Shown here: piece by piece, positions 35,310-44,088 of the stretch
How the letters are laid out: each line of letters opens with the position of its first letter
Numbering within the stretch: position 1 is the first letter of the stretch
Assembly: GCF_016918505.1 (NCBI RefSeq)
Contig: NZ_JAFFPZ010000009.1
Coordinates: 57,313 to 121,312 of the forward strand
DNA: 64,000 bases
Reading direction: 5' to 3'
DNA from: Desulforhopalus vacuolatus
GTDB lineage: Bacteria > Desulfobacterota > Desulfobulbia > Desulfobulbales > Desulfocapsaceae
Notes under the pieces: model-generated
Database searches by the model: none
Seen by the model: only the letters and a program-made list of their open reading frames with translations
Told to the model about the DNA's origin: nothing
Made by a program: the position numbers and the translations under genes

Positions 35310-35753
35310 TTAGTCTTTAGTAATGATTTCCACCACAGTTCCTTCCAAAGCAACACCCGCTATAATAGTACCTGCGCCACACTGAAATGAATTATTGCTC
35401 GATGTTGTATTATTTCTATAGATCGATTTAATGTTAATCACCGCATTGCCACCTTCTCTAACAGCTCGATCTTTCAATGCAATCATTGCTGAAAGAAAAA
35501 CCCACTGACATGCTTCTTTATCAGATTTATTAAAGGCATTGGTCTTCTTATTGGTACTAAAGGTACCAAAGGTTTTTAGAACTTCGCCGTGTTTGCTGTT
35601 GCCAAAGTAAAAACTCACATCTGTGCCAAGTTTTTCTTTGGCGGTATCGGTTGCCAGGGCGTCTTTAACGGAATAGCTCTCTATACTGTCGCGGGCCATC
35701 GCTGAGGTGAACATTAACATGTTGAGCAAAATAACTACCATAAGTGTTTTCAT
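35310..35753 (-). CDS. Small exported protein of unknown function
   Basis: The 147-aa protein starts at MKTLMVVILLNMLMFTSAMA after AAGAAGGAGTAGC. The longer open frame (to 35951) runs into a dispersed repeat and is rejected. Residues 1-20 are a signal peptide (cleavage after SAMA), so the product is periplasmic. The mature part has KEKLGTDVSFYFGNSKHGEV, TNKKTNAFNKSDKEACQWVF and EGGNAVINIKSIYRNNTTSS, with two Cys that could pair. From memory, relatives are often mislabelled as excinuclease ATPase subunit in databases; there is no ATPase motif here. Function unknown. Confidence 0.8.
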   Translation of the reverse strand: MKTLMVVILLNMLMFTSAMARDSIESYSVKDALATDTAKEKLGTDVSFYFGNSKHGEVLKTFGTFSTNKKTNAFNKSDKEACQWVFLSAMIALKDRAVREGGNAVINIKSIYRNNTTSSNNSFQCGAGTIIAGVALEGTVVEIITKD

Positions 35754-35774
35754 TTTTGCTACTCCTTCTTTTTT

Positions 35775-36222
35775 AATAGAGTGAGGAAATAAATTTTTTG
35801 CCTTTATTCCCATGTTTAGAGCTTTCCTTTGGTAAAAATCTTTTTGCTGTTTCGTTTTTTGCTTTCTCCTGTTTATCCATTCATGGTTACAAACGACAAA
35901 AGGAACCACGAATGGACACGAATAAACACGAATTATTACTGAAAAAACCATAAGAGAATGCCCTTGTGATTGCTTTGAGGTAATTGATGTTTTCCGTGTC
36001 CTTCCGTGTCCTTCCGTGTTTTCCGTGGTAGCAAACTACATGGGTACTGTGACAATGTATTGTTTCTGCTTATCGACCCATAAGGAGCAGGGTCTGTTCT
36101 CATGTTCCAGGTAAACCACGGAAGACACGGATAAACACGAATTATTACTCATTCGTCATCGCCAAAAAAGATGTCTACGCAGTCGCGTTTTCTGGTTAAT
36201 ACAAAGTGTAAATGGTATTAGA
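35775..36222. repeat. Dispersed intergenic repeat, copy 6
   Basis: An inverted and longer copy: AACCACGAATGGACACGAAT, CTTCCGTGTCCTTCCGTG in tandem, ACCACGGAAGACACGGATAA and finally ATACAAAGTGTAAATGGTAT. It fills the 604-base gap before the lipid cluster. No gene is seen. Confidence 0.8.
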
Positions 36223-36357
36223 GAGTTAAAGCTCTTTTTTATATCCATATATTCCGTCACCTGGGTTGTGATGTAGAGAGAACTCTTTCGGGAAAGGTGC
36301 GTATTAAAATTTTTATCAATTTTAGACCGATTTTGGGCTCAAACCGGGAGTGGCTGG

Positions 36358-37440
36358 TTATATATTTTTTAACAAAAGCGCGGCATTAATACCACCAAAT
36401 CCGGAGTTGCAGGTGATAACTGTTGGATGCAAAAGGGGCAGTGTGCTGTTTCCTGAGAGGGTACAAGAACTTTTTGACGGAGTTTCAAGACCAATTGTGG
36501 GAGGAAGCACCATTTCATGCAGACTGTGGATTGCCATTATTGTTTCGATTATCCCTGAAGCGGCAAGACTGTGGCCAAGGGCACCTTTTACTGAACAGAC
36601 CGGTATTCCAGTGGGAAAACAGTTTTGAAAGGCGAGAAGTTCCATGGCATCGTTGAAAACTGTTGCTGTACCATGGGCATGAATGCCACCGATGGGGGCT
36701 TCTGTTTGAGACAGTATATCCCTGAGCGCTGATGTGAGTCCGGTGGCGTTTCGACTGGGCGCTGTTATATGGTTTGCATCACAGCTCATAGACCATGGAC
36801 CAGGGGTGGCAAGTATCTCTGATGGTTCTGTGACGTCTTCGGCAGCAAGAAGCATCCATCCAGCACCATCGCTGAGGGCAAGGCCGTCCCGGTTGCAATC
36901 AAATGGTTTGGCACTTGTCAGCGTCAGGGCCTTTAAACTCGAAAATCCTGATAAAACAAATTGCGACACAAGATCAAATCCGACGATCAGGGCGTGATTG
37001 CATTCACCGGTGCTGATTCTCATTGCACCCTGGATAATTGCAATGAGACTCGACACACATGCTGCACTTACCGTGCTCCCTGCTTCTATACCAAATTGTT
37101 CAGCAAGTTGGTCAGCCATCTGCCATGCCTGGCCCTTGTTACGCCCGGTTCGAAGTAAAAGCTCATCGGTTGCAGCTTTTGTGGTCGCGCAAAATAATTT
37201 GGTATGGGGGGGGAGGGGAGGTACGTTTTTCAGTAATCTCTCTAACATCTCATCTTGTCTTTCAAGACTGCCGACCTCGCTTGAAAGACCTGGGATGAAA
37301 CCTAGAGGCCATGCTCCTTCAAGATGGCCGAAATTCTGTAACGAGATGCCACTTTTACCGGCAAGGAGGCCTTGCCATGTCTGTTGGCTGTCGCCCAGAC
37401 AGGTAAGACAATCGCCTGCTGTGATCACCACTTTTCTCAT
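36358..37440 (-). CDS. Beta-ketoacyl synthase (last gene of lipid cluster)
   Basis: The 360-aa ketosynthase starts at MRKVVITAGDCLTCLGD, overlapping the stop of the thioesterase gene (ATGA). The catalytic Cys is in VSAACVSSLIAI, and the two His are in HAHGTATVFND and VKGALGHSLAASG. The triad is complete, so it should elongate an ACP-bound chain by decarboxylative condensation with malonyl-ACP. It is shorter than FabF (about 410). It resembles the accessory ketosynthases of aryl-polyene clusters. It is transcribed last in the 20-gene minus-strand cluster beginning at 55527. Confidence 0.9.
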   Translation of the reverse strand: MRKVVITAGDCLTCLGDSQQTWQGLLAGKSGISLQNFGHLEGAWPLGFIPGLSSEVGSLERQDEMLERLLKNVPPLPPHTKLFCATTKAATDELLLRTGRNKGQAWQMADQLAEQFGIEAGSTVSAACVSSLIAIIQGAMRISTGECNHALIVGFDLVSQFVLSGFSSLKALTLTSAKPFDCNRDGLALSDGAGWMLLAAEDVTEPSEILATPGPWSMSCDANHITAPSRNATGLTSALRDILSQTEAPIGGIHAHGTATVFNDAMELLAFQNCFPTGIPVCSVKGALGHSLAASGIIETIMAIHSLHEMVLPPTIGLETPSKSSCTLSGNSTLPLLHPTVITCNSGFGGINAALLLKNI

Positions 37441-37910
37441 AATGTACTCCACTTGCCTGCACGCCATTGAGCGCGGAACTCTTCCAGCCAGAGAGGAGTA
37501 ATAAAAATCGTTCCCCCGGCAAAGTCGGTTAACAGCTGTACCGTATAGGCGCTGGCCGCAATATCACCTGCACTATTGCGAATAATATAGGAGATGTTCA
37601 ACCGTGCGGATTCCACCCAATGCAAAGAGGTTTCGATGGTGATTTGTTCATCAAAGCGCAGAGTTTTTTTGTAGTCGAGATGCATCTGCACGATGGGAGC
37701 TGCAACACTATGTTCTTTGAACAGGTGGTAGCTTAATCCGTACATATCACCTAAGGCCATTCGACCATCTTCGAGATAGCTCGCATATCGGCCATGCCAC
37801 ACAATGCCAATGGAATCAACTTCTTCGAATCTCACCCGTGTCCTGGATGTCGCGATGAGAGGCGCCGGTGCATCAGACTCTTCCTGGAAATATTTTTTTA
37901 CAAAGCTCAT
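37437..37910 (-). CDS. 4HBT-type acyl-CoA/ACP thioesterase
   Basis: The 157-aa hotdog-fold thioesterase has RVRFEEVDSIGIVWHGRYASYLEDGRMAL (in pieces: the EEVDSIGIVWHGRY stretch is the 4-hydroxybenzoyl-CoA thioesterase signature with its Asp and His). It would release or trim acyl chains from ACP or CoA. It overlaps the ketosynthase gene downstream by 4 bases and lies 83 bases after the dehydratase gene. Aryl-polyene clusters carry a similar thioesterase (ApeH-like). Confidence 0.88.
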   Translation of the reverse strand: MSFVKKYFQEESDAPAPLIATSRTRVRFEEVDSIGIVWHGRYASYLEDGRMALGDMYGLSYHLFKEHSVAAPIVQMHLDYKKTLRFDEQITIETSLHWVESARLNISYIIRNSAGDIAASAYTVQLLTDFAGGTIFITPLWLEEFRAQWRAGKWSTL

Positions 37911-37993
37911 CTGTTATGTCTCACTGCAATTGGTATTTGAAAGGGATATTGAAATTACTTAAAAGAAACCTTAATCAACGATGCCTTGATTAT

Positions 37994-38410
37994 TCAAAGT
38001 ACCCTGAAGTCACACGATCCACTTGTTATCTTTTTACCTTCTTTTCTCACTGTAAACACTCCATGCCATTTATCGTTTATGTCGTTGAGTGCAATTTCTA
38101 TTTCTACCTGTTCGTCGGGTTGTATGATTTCTGAGAATTTAATTTTTCCGCAGGATACAAGTTGTAAAGGTCTCTTCAATGCCTGTTCGGCTGTATAACG
38201 TATTGCTGTTAATTGAACCACGGCAGGTAATATCGGTTTTTCAGGGAAATGACCTGCAAATACGATACAGTTGCTGGAAAAAATAAACTGGGCTGTAGAG
38301 TGAATGATATTCTCGTCGCGCCCATTAACCTGGGTGCTGATACAACACAGGGAAAGAGCATCGTATACGTTCATCTTCTTCAGCGCTTTGCTCGTATCAG
38401 TTGTTTGCAT
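37994..38410 (-). CDS. FabZ/ApeI-like 3-hydroxyacyl-ACP dehydratase
   Basis: The 138-aa hotdog protein carries VFAGHFPEKPILPAVVQL, the FabA/FabZ catalytic motif with His, and a downstream strand ITSGSCDFRVL. It removes water from 3-hydroxyacyl-ACP. In aryl-polyene clusters two unlike dehydratases (ApeI and ApeP) are present; this one fits ApeI and the one at 42060-42509 fits ApeP. It overlaps the lipoprotein gene by 14 bases. Its last codons include the recurring motif AGGGTACTTTGAATAATC. Confidence 0.85.
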   Translation of the reverse strand: MQTTDTSKALKKMNVYDALSLCCISTQVNGRDENIIHSTAQFIFSSNCIVFAGHFPEKPILPAVVQLTAIRYTAEQALKRPLQLVSCGKIKFSEIIQPDEQVEIEIALNDINDKWHGVFTVRKEGKKITSGSCDFRVL

Positions 38411-38960
38411 CGGTAATCCTTACAAGTTTTATTTTCACTCCGAGCCACGGTTGGGAGTAAAGAACACTCTCCGAAACTGGTGAGCCATGTACAGACCACC
38501 AGGGGAATGGGCCTGCCCGGCATGCACGCATTTTTTCCTGTTCTGTTTTGCTTTCTACGGAAAAAGAGAAGAGACCCTGTTTGCACTTCATTTGAGAGGA
38601 CTGAGAGAAAAAAATTCTATAAAGAGAACTGGTGAGTAATTCAGGGAGTGGCGATTCGCCGAGTTTGGCTGCCATGTACTTCGTGCTGCTCCTGGCGTCT
38701 TCTGTAATTGTGGCTGAGAGCAGGGTAATTCCCGTGGGGTCGAGCAGTGCGTAGGAGAGGCTTTTGCCCTTCCCCCGGGTTGCCAGGATTCCAGAAAAAC
38801 GGATTTTCTTCTTTTGGGAGATCTGTATGCTATATAAAAAAGAGAAATTTTGGTTGAGTGTGGTGTCTGTAACAGGGCTTTGCTGTGTGGCACACCCCGT
38901 TAATCCTAAAATTAAACAGGTGAGAATCAACCATGAAACTGATTTTGTTAAGAGTGTCAT
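38397..38960 (-). CDS. Outer-membrane-type lipoprotein, DUF3261-like
   Basis: The 187-aa protein has a lipoprotein signal ending in the lipobox LTGC (Cys22), followed by ATQQSPVTD. The rest is beta-rich (FSFLYSIQISQKKKIRFSGI, GKGKSLSYALLDPTGITLLS), resembling lipoproteins of the DUF3261 type found in aryl-polyene clusters, where they are thought to act with LolA-like and MMPL proteins in moving the lipid to the outer membrane. Its ATG overlaps the MMPL stop and its end overlaps the dehydratase start. The family call is tentative; the lipoprotein call is firm. Confidence 0.75.
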   Translation of the reverse strand: MTLLTKSVSWLILTCLILGLTGCATQQSPVTDTTLNQNFSFLYSIQISQKKKIRFSGILATRGKGKSLSYALLDPTGITLLSATITEDARSSTKYMAAKLGESPLPELLTSSLYRIFFSQSSQMKCKQGLFSFSVESKTEQEKMRACRAGPFPWWSVHGSPVSESVLYSQPWLGVKIKLVRITDANN

Positions 38961-41383
38961 TTGTGCCCCTGATCTTTTTGGGTGTTCTCAATTCCAGGGC
39001 GCGTGAGAAAAGTCGATCGTTTTTTACCCAGTGTGAAGAGATATGGGCTTACCAGTAGTGAAACGGGCCAGCCGACACCTATGCCCACAAGTACGGTTAT
39101 GCCAAGCGAATGCAGGGCGGGGTGCGATGAAAAAGCAAGGACACCAAAACCGATGAGAGTGCTGGTGGCACAGATAGAAATGGCCTTTTCTGTTCCGTGA
39201 AGATTTGGCTCAAGCTGAGAACAGATCGCGAAAATACCATAATCCACGGTTAAACCAATCACCATTATTCCCATGATGACATGCATCATATTGAGCGTGT
39301 ATCCCATCACCCAACAGAAAACCATCATTCCGGCAAGGGCAGCGAGCACCGGGGCGAGTACAGCAAGGATGGCATTGGTATGTTTAAACTGGATAAAGAC
39401 CAGTACGCTGACCAGGAAAGCGGCCAGGCCTGATAAAAAAAGAATGTTATCTTTTAGTGAACGTTCAACCTGGCCCTTCCATTTTTGATTTGCCAGCACG
39501 TGTATTGCCGGATGTTTTTCAGAAAAGGAGAGTAACGAGTCAATTTTATCACTATTCCCCGACACTGTGGTCAGCACTATCATCTGGTTGTTTCCCATGG
39601 ATGAGTCTGGACGAATCATCATCTTGAGCATTGGCGCAAGTGGAGAACCATCAAATCGTTCTCGCTGGAATGTTTCAACGGGTCTTTGCAGCCAATGAAA
39701 AAATGGGGCGAATGCCTGGGGAGTAAAACCAAATTTTGTGGCGATTGCAGGAAAATCGGTATGGAATTGTGGCAGTTCTGCAGTCCAGAAATCTTTCCAG
39801 TTCAACCCATTTTGTTTTTGCTTCTGGATGCTCGGGAGTATGGGGGCTATCGTTTGTATCTGTTTGAATGCATCTGCTGATAAAAAATCAAAGAGTATAT
39901 CATTTTGTTCTAAGGCTTCTTCAAGATTGCCTCCAACGCTGACGATAAAAAACTTGTCGCCTGGTGTACCCCATATCTGGTTGAAAAACGCTTCATCAGC
40001 TGCAACGTCTTCGCCGGGTGCATCCAATGATTGTAAATTCCCATCGTAATGAATATGTGGCCAGGCAAAGATTCCGAGGCAGAGTAATACGGCCCATAAA
40101 AGAGTGAAAACTTTGTGAGGTACTGATTTGTTTACAGCGTTTGGCTTTTGTACGCTGTTGAGTGCATTGTTTTGGGGTTCGATGTGCAGGGTTGGAATTA
40201 ATAACCACGCAAATAAGACTCCATTGAGGATGCCTGAAAGAGCCAGGCAGGCCATCTGCCGATGTGCAGGTACATCTGAGAAAAAAAGTACAAGGAAGAC
40301 ACAGGTAGTGGTTGCGGTGGCAAAGAGAAGAGGTCGGCGCATCTGTTGGAGAATTTTACGAGGCTCCCCGTGATTGTTCGTAAGGGCAACAAAGAGATGG
40401 ACTGAAAAGTCGACAGCAATACCAAGAAGCACGATGCCAAAACCGAGGGCAAGTCCACTCATCCCATTGAAGAAACAGACTGTGATTGCAATAGCCGGTA
40501 GACTTGCGAGAAGAGGCACGGCAAAGACGACAATGGCGCGGACGCTTTTCAGTGTAAAGGCAAGTAAGAGAAAAAGTAATATGGTAGCAATGGGCAAAAG
40601 TGTTTGCAGATCGGCTTTGATTGTCTGACTGTTGGCCAGGGTATGGGGCAGGGTACCAATGACCCTGGCCGTGATCCCAACGGGCAATACCTGCTTGTAG
40701 ATCTGCTCCAGATCGTTTTGGATTTTCCTGGCGTTATTTGAATCTGTAAGCCCAGGACGACTTTCGGCAAAAATCAGTATATTCCTGCCATCAGCACTGA
40801 TTAAAAATCCGTTTTGCAGGTTAATATTGGAATTGTCTCGCAAGAAGGCGAGTTTTGTCATCACTATTGAGCGAAAGTCTAAGGGATCTTTTTGTAACTG
40901 CTTTTTCAGAGGAATACCAGCAAGACTATTGAGCAGGATGAAGTTTTTCTCCATCTGTGAAGACATGGATGTCTCTGTGAGAAGTCTTTTCAATTTTGCG
41001 AGATCAGTTTGTCGTGTAAGTGCTGGTAATATTCTCGTGAGATCTGGCAGGGCCTGCCTCTTGTCCGTGCTGTAAAAGCGAGCAAAGACATGGCTGAAAT
41101 TATCGTTTTTACGGAGCAGGTTTTCACATTCGACACCACTTTTTTCAAGAGCAGTCTGTGCCTCTTTCAGAGAAGGGTATACGGTTTTATCTGCTGTAAG
41201 GGTGATGATAATGCGGTCAACCAATCCTATCTGTTGTAACAGGTGCAGGTCATTTCGGACAACACCGTCAGGCAGCAGGTCAAGGGCATTGTCTTTCACG
41301 GACAGGCCAGTGGAAAAAAAAGCTCCTAAAGCGACAATAGCGAGAACGAATATCCAGCGAAAAAATCGTTCTTGCCTAGTCAT
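38957..41383 (-). CDS. MMPL/RND-superfamily lipid exporter
   Basis: The 808-aa inner-membrane protein starts at MTRQERFFRWIF, with its ATG overlapping the end of the LolA gene. A longer frame to 41425 is possible. It has two repeats of one helix, a large periplasmic loop and five helices (helices near residues 10-30, 230-400, 425-445 and 640-790), with segments such as LGFGIVLLGIAVDFSVHLF and GIMVIGLTVDYGIFAI, the Asp-containing RND helices. MMPL-type exporters flip or extract complex lipids. Its place between LolA and a lipoprotein suggests export of the cluster product to the outer membrane. Confidence 0.9.
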   Translation of the reverse strand: MTRQERFFRWIFVLAIVALGAFFSTGLSVKDNALDLLPDGVVRNDLHLLQQIGLVDRIIITLTADKTVYPSLKEAQTALEKSGVECENLLRKNDNFSHVFARFYSTDKRQALPDLTRILPALTRQTDLAKLKRLLTETSMSSQMEKNFILLNSLAGIPLKKQLQKDPLDFRSIVMTKLAFLRDNSNINLQNGFLISADGRNILIFAESRPGLTDSNNARKIQNDLEQIYKQVLPVGITARVIGTLPHTLANSQTIKADLQTLLPIATILLFLLLAFTLKSVRAIVVFAVPLLASLPAIAITVCFFNGMSGLALGFGIVLLGIAVDFSVHLFVALTNNHGEPRKILQQMRRPLLFATATTTCVFLVLFFSDVPAHRQMACLALSGILNGVLFAWLLIPTLHIEPQNNALNSVQKPNAVNKSVPHKVFTLLWAVLLCLGIFAWPHIHYDGNLQSLDAPGEDVAADEAFFNQIWGTPGDKFFIVSVGGNLEEALEQNDILFDFLSADAFKQIQTIAPILPSIQKQKQNGLNWKDFWTAELPQFHTDFPAIATKFGFTPQAFAPFFHWLQRPVETFQRERFDGSPLAPMLKMMIRPDSSMGNNQMIVLTTVSGNSDKIDSLLSFSEKHPAIHVLANQKWKGQVERSLKDNILFLSGLAAFLVSVLVFIQFKHTNAILAVLAPVLAALAGMMVFCWVMGYTLNMMHVIMGIMVIGLTVDYGIFAICSQLEPNLHGTEKAISICATSTLIGFGVLAFSSHPALHSLGITVLVGIGVGWPVSLLVSPYLFTLGKKRSTFLTRPGIENTQKDQGHK

Positions 41384-42026
41384 CCAGTTCACATTTGTTA
41401 AATAAAGTATCGGCAAGCGTTTCATTGAGACGCGATTCTGTGAAAATTATCCGGGTGAAGTCTCCACCTTTTTCATCTATCTCAATCATTATTGGCTGGA
41501 GATTTTCTTCGTCAAAGCGGATACGTACCCGGGATAAAAAATCTGCTATGGGCTGTTCACTTTTAAAACTGACAACAAGGGTTGCTTTGTCTTCTTTGTC
41601 CAGTTGATATTGGGCCGCGAGTTTTTGATAGTCACCGCCCAGCCAGCTCCAGAGTTGTTCGGAGACAATTTTCATTACCGGATCACTTGCAAGTGTGAAG
41701 GAGGCGGATTCCCCTTCTGCGTCACAACGAATACCTTTATCACCATTAAAAATAAGTGTTGAGGGGATTGGGTTGAGAAATTGCCAACGTAATTTATCAG
41801 GGCGCACAAGACTTAATTGTCCAGAGAAGAGTACTGGCCGGGCCAACATGGCAAGGTGCTTTTCCTGGCTGAACTGTGTCGTGTAGGAAGATGTTTTTTC
41901 GGAAGCGGCCTGGAGTTGTTGGAGAAAAACATCCAGTTCGTGGTCTTGTGTAACTGCAGCTGCACCGGGGGCCACGAAAAAAAGTATGGAGATAAGCAGC
42001 GTTGTGAGGGCGATGAAAAATTTCAT
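41376..42026 (-). CDS. LolA-like outer-membrane lipid/lipoprotein carrier
   Basis: The 216-aa periplasmic protein has a signal peptide (1-24, ending PGAAA). The LolA-like barrel contains SYTTQFSQEKHLAML, FSGQLSLVRPDKLRWQFLNP and IFNGDKGIRCDAEGES. LolA homologues in aryl-polyene clusters are thought to ferry the lipid, not general lipoproteins, across the periplasm. It overlaps the MMPL gene by 8 bases, a tight coupling. Confidence 0.9.
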   Translation of the reverse strand: MKFFIALTTLLISILFFVAPGAAAVTQDHELDVFLQQLQAASEKTSSYTTQFSQEKHLAMLARPVLFSGQLSLVRPDKLRWQFLNPIPSTLIFNGDKGIRCDAEGESASFTLASDPVMKIVSEQLWSWLGGDYQKLAAQYQLDKEDKATLVVSFKSEQPIADFLSRVRIRFDEENLQPIMIEIDEKGGDFTRIIFTESRLNETLADTLFNKCELDD

Positions 42027-42059
42027 ATTGTATAGAGGGAGTGACCGTGGAACATAAGG

Positions 42060-42509
42060 TTATGTTTCCCGCAGTTCCTCCCATACTTTTAAATTTCCTT
42101 CTGCCAGGAGTTTTCCTTCTGAAAAAATCTGTCCTTTGACAAAGGTGATGGCGCCAAATGTAAAGGTTCTTTCCACTTTAATTCGTAAATGATTGCTGGC
42201 ACGAGCTGAGTGTAAGAGAGAAAAATTTTCTAATCCAACGAGCATACCGGATCTCAGTTTTTCACCTGCCAGCAGAGTCGTGTACCCGTTTTGCAACGCG
42301 GCCGTCTGGGCAATGAGTTCTATAAAAAATTCGGGAAGAAACTCGCCATTATTATAGAAAATACCATCTGTTGGTAAGTGCGCCCGTGCGATCGCTGTAT
42401 TGGCACTATACTCTGTTAAGCAATCCACTAAGAGCATAGGGGCTCGGTGTGGTAAGAGTTGTTCTGCAGAAATGGGCAGGGCAAAATATTTGTTTTCGGA
42501 TTCTTTCAT
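42060..42509 (-). CDS. ApeP-like hydroxyacyl-ACP dehydratase
   Basis: The 149-aa hotdog protein is of the FabA/FabZ-like group found in polyene clusters. It has LLPHRAPMLLVDCLTEY (the active-site His region in PHR) and FLPEFFIELIAQTAALQNGY, where the Glu/His pair of FabZ is changed to PEFFIEL. The overall pattern fits ApeP family dehydratases. It would form trans double bonds during polyene growth. It lies 33 bases before LolA and 17 bases after the ketoreductase gene. Confidence 0.85.
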   Translation of the reverse strand: MKESENKYFALPISAEQLLPHRAPMLLVDCLTEYSANTAIARAHLPTDGIFYNNGEFLPEFFIELIAQTAALQNGYTTLLAGEKLRSGMLVGLENFSLLHSARASNHLRIKVERTFTFGAITFVKGQIFSEGKLLAEGNLKVWEELRET

Positions 42510-42526
42510 GACTGAGTTCTCATAAC

Positions 42527-43264
42527 CTACATGTGCATTCCGCCGTTCACACTGATAACCTGACCTGTTATATAGCTTGCATCTTCACTCAAGAGAAAGC
42601 GAACAACACCTGCAACCTCTTTCTTTGTGCCCACACGGCCAAGAGGAATAAGGGGCAACATCTTATCGAGTGGCAGGTCGGTAATCATCTCGGTTTCTAT
42701 TAATCCAGGGGAGACTGCATTAACCAGAATATTTCTTTTGCCCAACTCCCGGGCAAGAGCTTTTGAGGCACCAATGAGACCAGCCTTTGCGGCGGAGTAA
42801 TTCACTTGACCTGCCTGACCAATTTCACCAGAAAGAGAGGCAATGGTGATGATCCGTCCTTTCCTTCGGGAAAGCATATAGCGAGAAAAAATACGGCCAA
42901 GGATGTAAAAACTGTTCAGGTGCACATCGATTACGGCGTCCCATTCTGCACGTTGCATCATCGGTAATAACGTATCTCGGGTGATGCCAGCGTTATGGAC
43001 GACAGCAAAAGGTACATTCTGGATCAGCAGTGGTTCGAGCATCTCAGTTGCTGCCTGTTCGTCTGTCACATCAAAGGGGAGCAGGGTGCATGAACGCCCG
43101 CATGCCTCAATTTCCGCTTTAACAGCCTGGGCATGATCTGCAGAACTTCGGTAGTTGAGCCATATATCGTAACCGGCAGCCGCCAGGTTTACGGCAATGG
43201 CCGCGCCAATACCGCGACTGGCGCCACTTATGAAAACTATTTTATTATCACTATTCTCAGGCAT
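42527..43264 (-). CDS. 3-oxoacyl-ACP reductase (FabG-like)
   Basis: This 245-aa short-chain dehydrogenase reduces 3-ketoacyl-ACP with NADPH. It starts at MPENSDNKIVFISGASRGIG after AAAGGTCCGAC; a longer frame to 43315 overlaps the preceding gene. The NADPH loop is SGASRGIGAAIA; VVHNAGITRD and the catalytic Ser-Tyr-Lys are visible in SLSGEIGQAGQVNYSAAKAG; NAVSPGLIETEM and the C-terminal ITGQVISVNGGMHM are typical of FabG. The active site is complete. It corresponds to ApeQ of aryl-polyene clusters. Confidence 0.93.
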   Translation of the reverse strand: MPENSDNKIVFISGASRGIGAAIAVNLAAAGYDIWLNYRSSADHAQAVKAEIEACGRSCTLLPFDVTDEQAATEMLEPLLIQNVPFAVVHNAGITRDTLLPMMQRAEWDAVIDVHLNSFYILGRIFSRYMLSRRKGRIITIASLSGEIGQAGQVNYSAAKAGLIGASKALARELGKRNILVNAVSPGLIETEMITDLPLDKMLPLIPLGRVGTKKEVAGVVRFLLSEDASYITGQVISVNGGMHM

Positions 43265-43296
43265 GTCGGACCTTTGTTGATTGAATGAGATGTTTT

Positions 43297-44088
43297 TTAC
43301 AGCTGCCAGGAACACGATGGTGAAATCTCAAGTCGTACTGTACTATGGGCTGCACGACTCACGCACACCATGGGGCTCTTTTTGTTTTTACTCAGATTTT
43401 CAGAAAGCAGGCGAGCTGTTTTTAACGGGTCCTGGTGGCTCCATTTCTCTTGATTTAGTGTTACGTGTTCTTCGCAGGAGAGATAATTGCAATCGTTTGT
43501 ATCTGTGTTTTCTATTGTTAAAGAATCAATTGAAAACTGAGCTGTGGTCTCGTTGTTGGTGAGAAACCAGCAGGCGACACCTGGTTGCCATTCGTCGCTT
43601 TCCGGATACTGTTTTTGTCGTACATCCTTGAGTAAATTGCTGTAGGTCTCAACCTGTAAAACCAGGCATGAGGAAACTAAACCACTTTCTATGGTACACA
43701 TTCCCTGTTCAAGTGCTCTAAAAAAGGGAAATTCAAATTCTGTGCAGCTCATGGTGCATCCCTGGATATTGAAAATATTTGCCATATAACCAACTGCTGA
43801 ATTGGCAACAGAGTGCGAAAAGAGGGTAGGGGAAAGTGGATTTAAATGGACAATTTCTTTGAGTACGTCAATGTTTGTATTCATGGGACCAGTAAATGTA
43901 CTGAGAAATATCCCACACGAGCATTTTTCCTCCGAGGTCTGGAGCATCTCGTCGCCAAGGACATTGTGAGCGGCTGCCACTCCGAGTCGGATGAAATCAT
44001 CGGCCCTGCGCAGGTGTCTGGCTAATTGACTGGGGATTTCAATATCTGAGAGCAGGCCAGCATATATCTTGGAAATAAAGACCGTCAT
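43297..44088 (-). CDS. Ketosynthase-like chain-length-factor protein without catalytic Cys
   Basis: The 263-aa protein has a ketosynthase N-terminal fold (Ketoacyl-synt_2 type): LRRADDFIRLGVAAAHNVL, STFTGPMNTNIDVLKEI and LSPTLFSHSVANSAVGYMAN. At the position of the nucleophile the sequence reads MSCTEFEFPFFRAL, without the usual ACxSS motif, and no HGTGT or second His motif follows. It therefore cannot condense by itself and probably forms a heterodimer with the neighbouring ketosynthase, setting chain length as in aryl-polyene synthases. It overlaps the ketosynthase gene by 4 bases, which supports a 1:1 complex. Confidence 0.8.
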   Translation of the reverse strand: MTVFISKIYAGLLSDIEIPSQLARHLRRADDFIRLGVAAAHNVLGDEMLQTSEEKCSCGIFLSTFTGPMNTNIDVLKEIVHLNPLSPTLFSHSVANSAVGYMANIFNIQGCTMSCTEFEFPFFRALEQGMCTIESGLVSSCLVLQVETYSNLLKDVRQKQYPESDEWQPGVACWFLTNNETTAQFSIDSLTIENTDTNDCNYLSCEEHVTLNQEKWSHQDPLKTARLLSENLSKNKKSPMVCVSRAAHSTVRLEISPSCSWQL

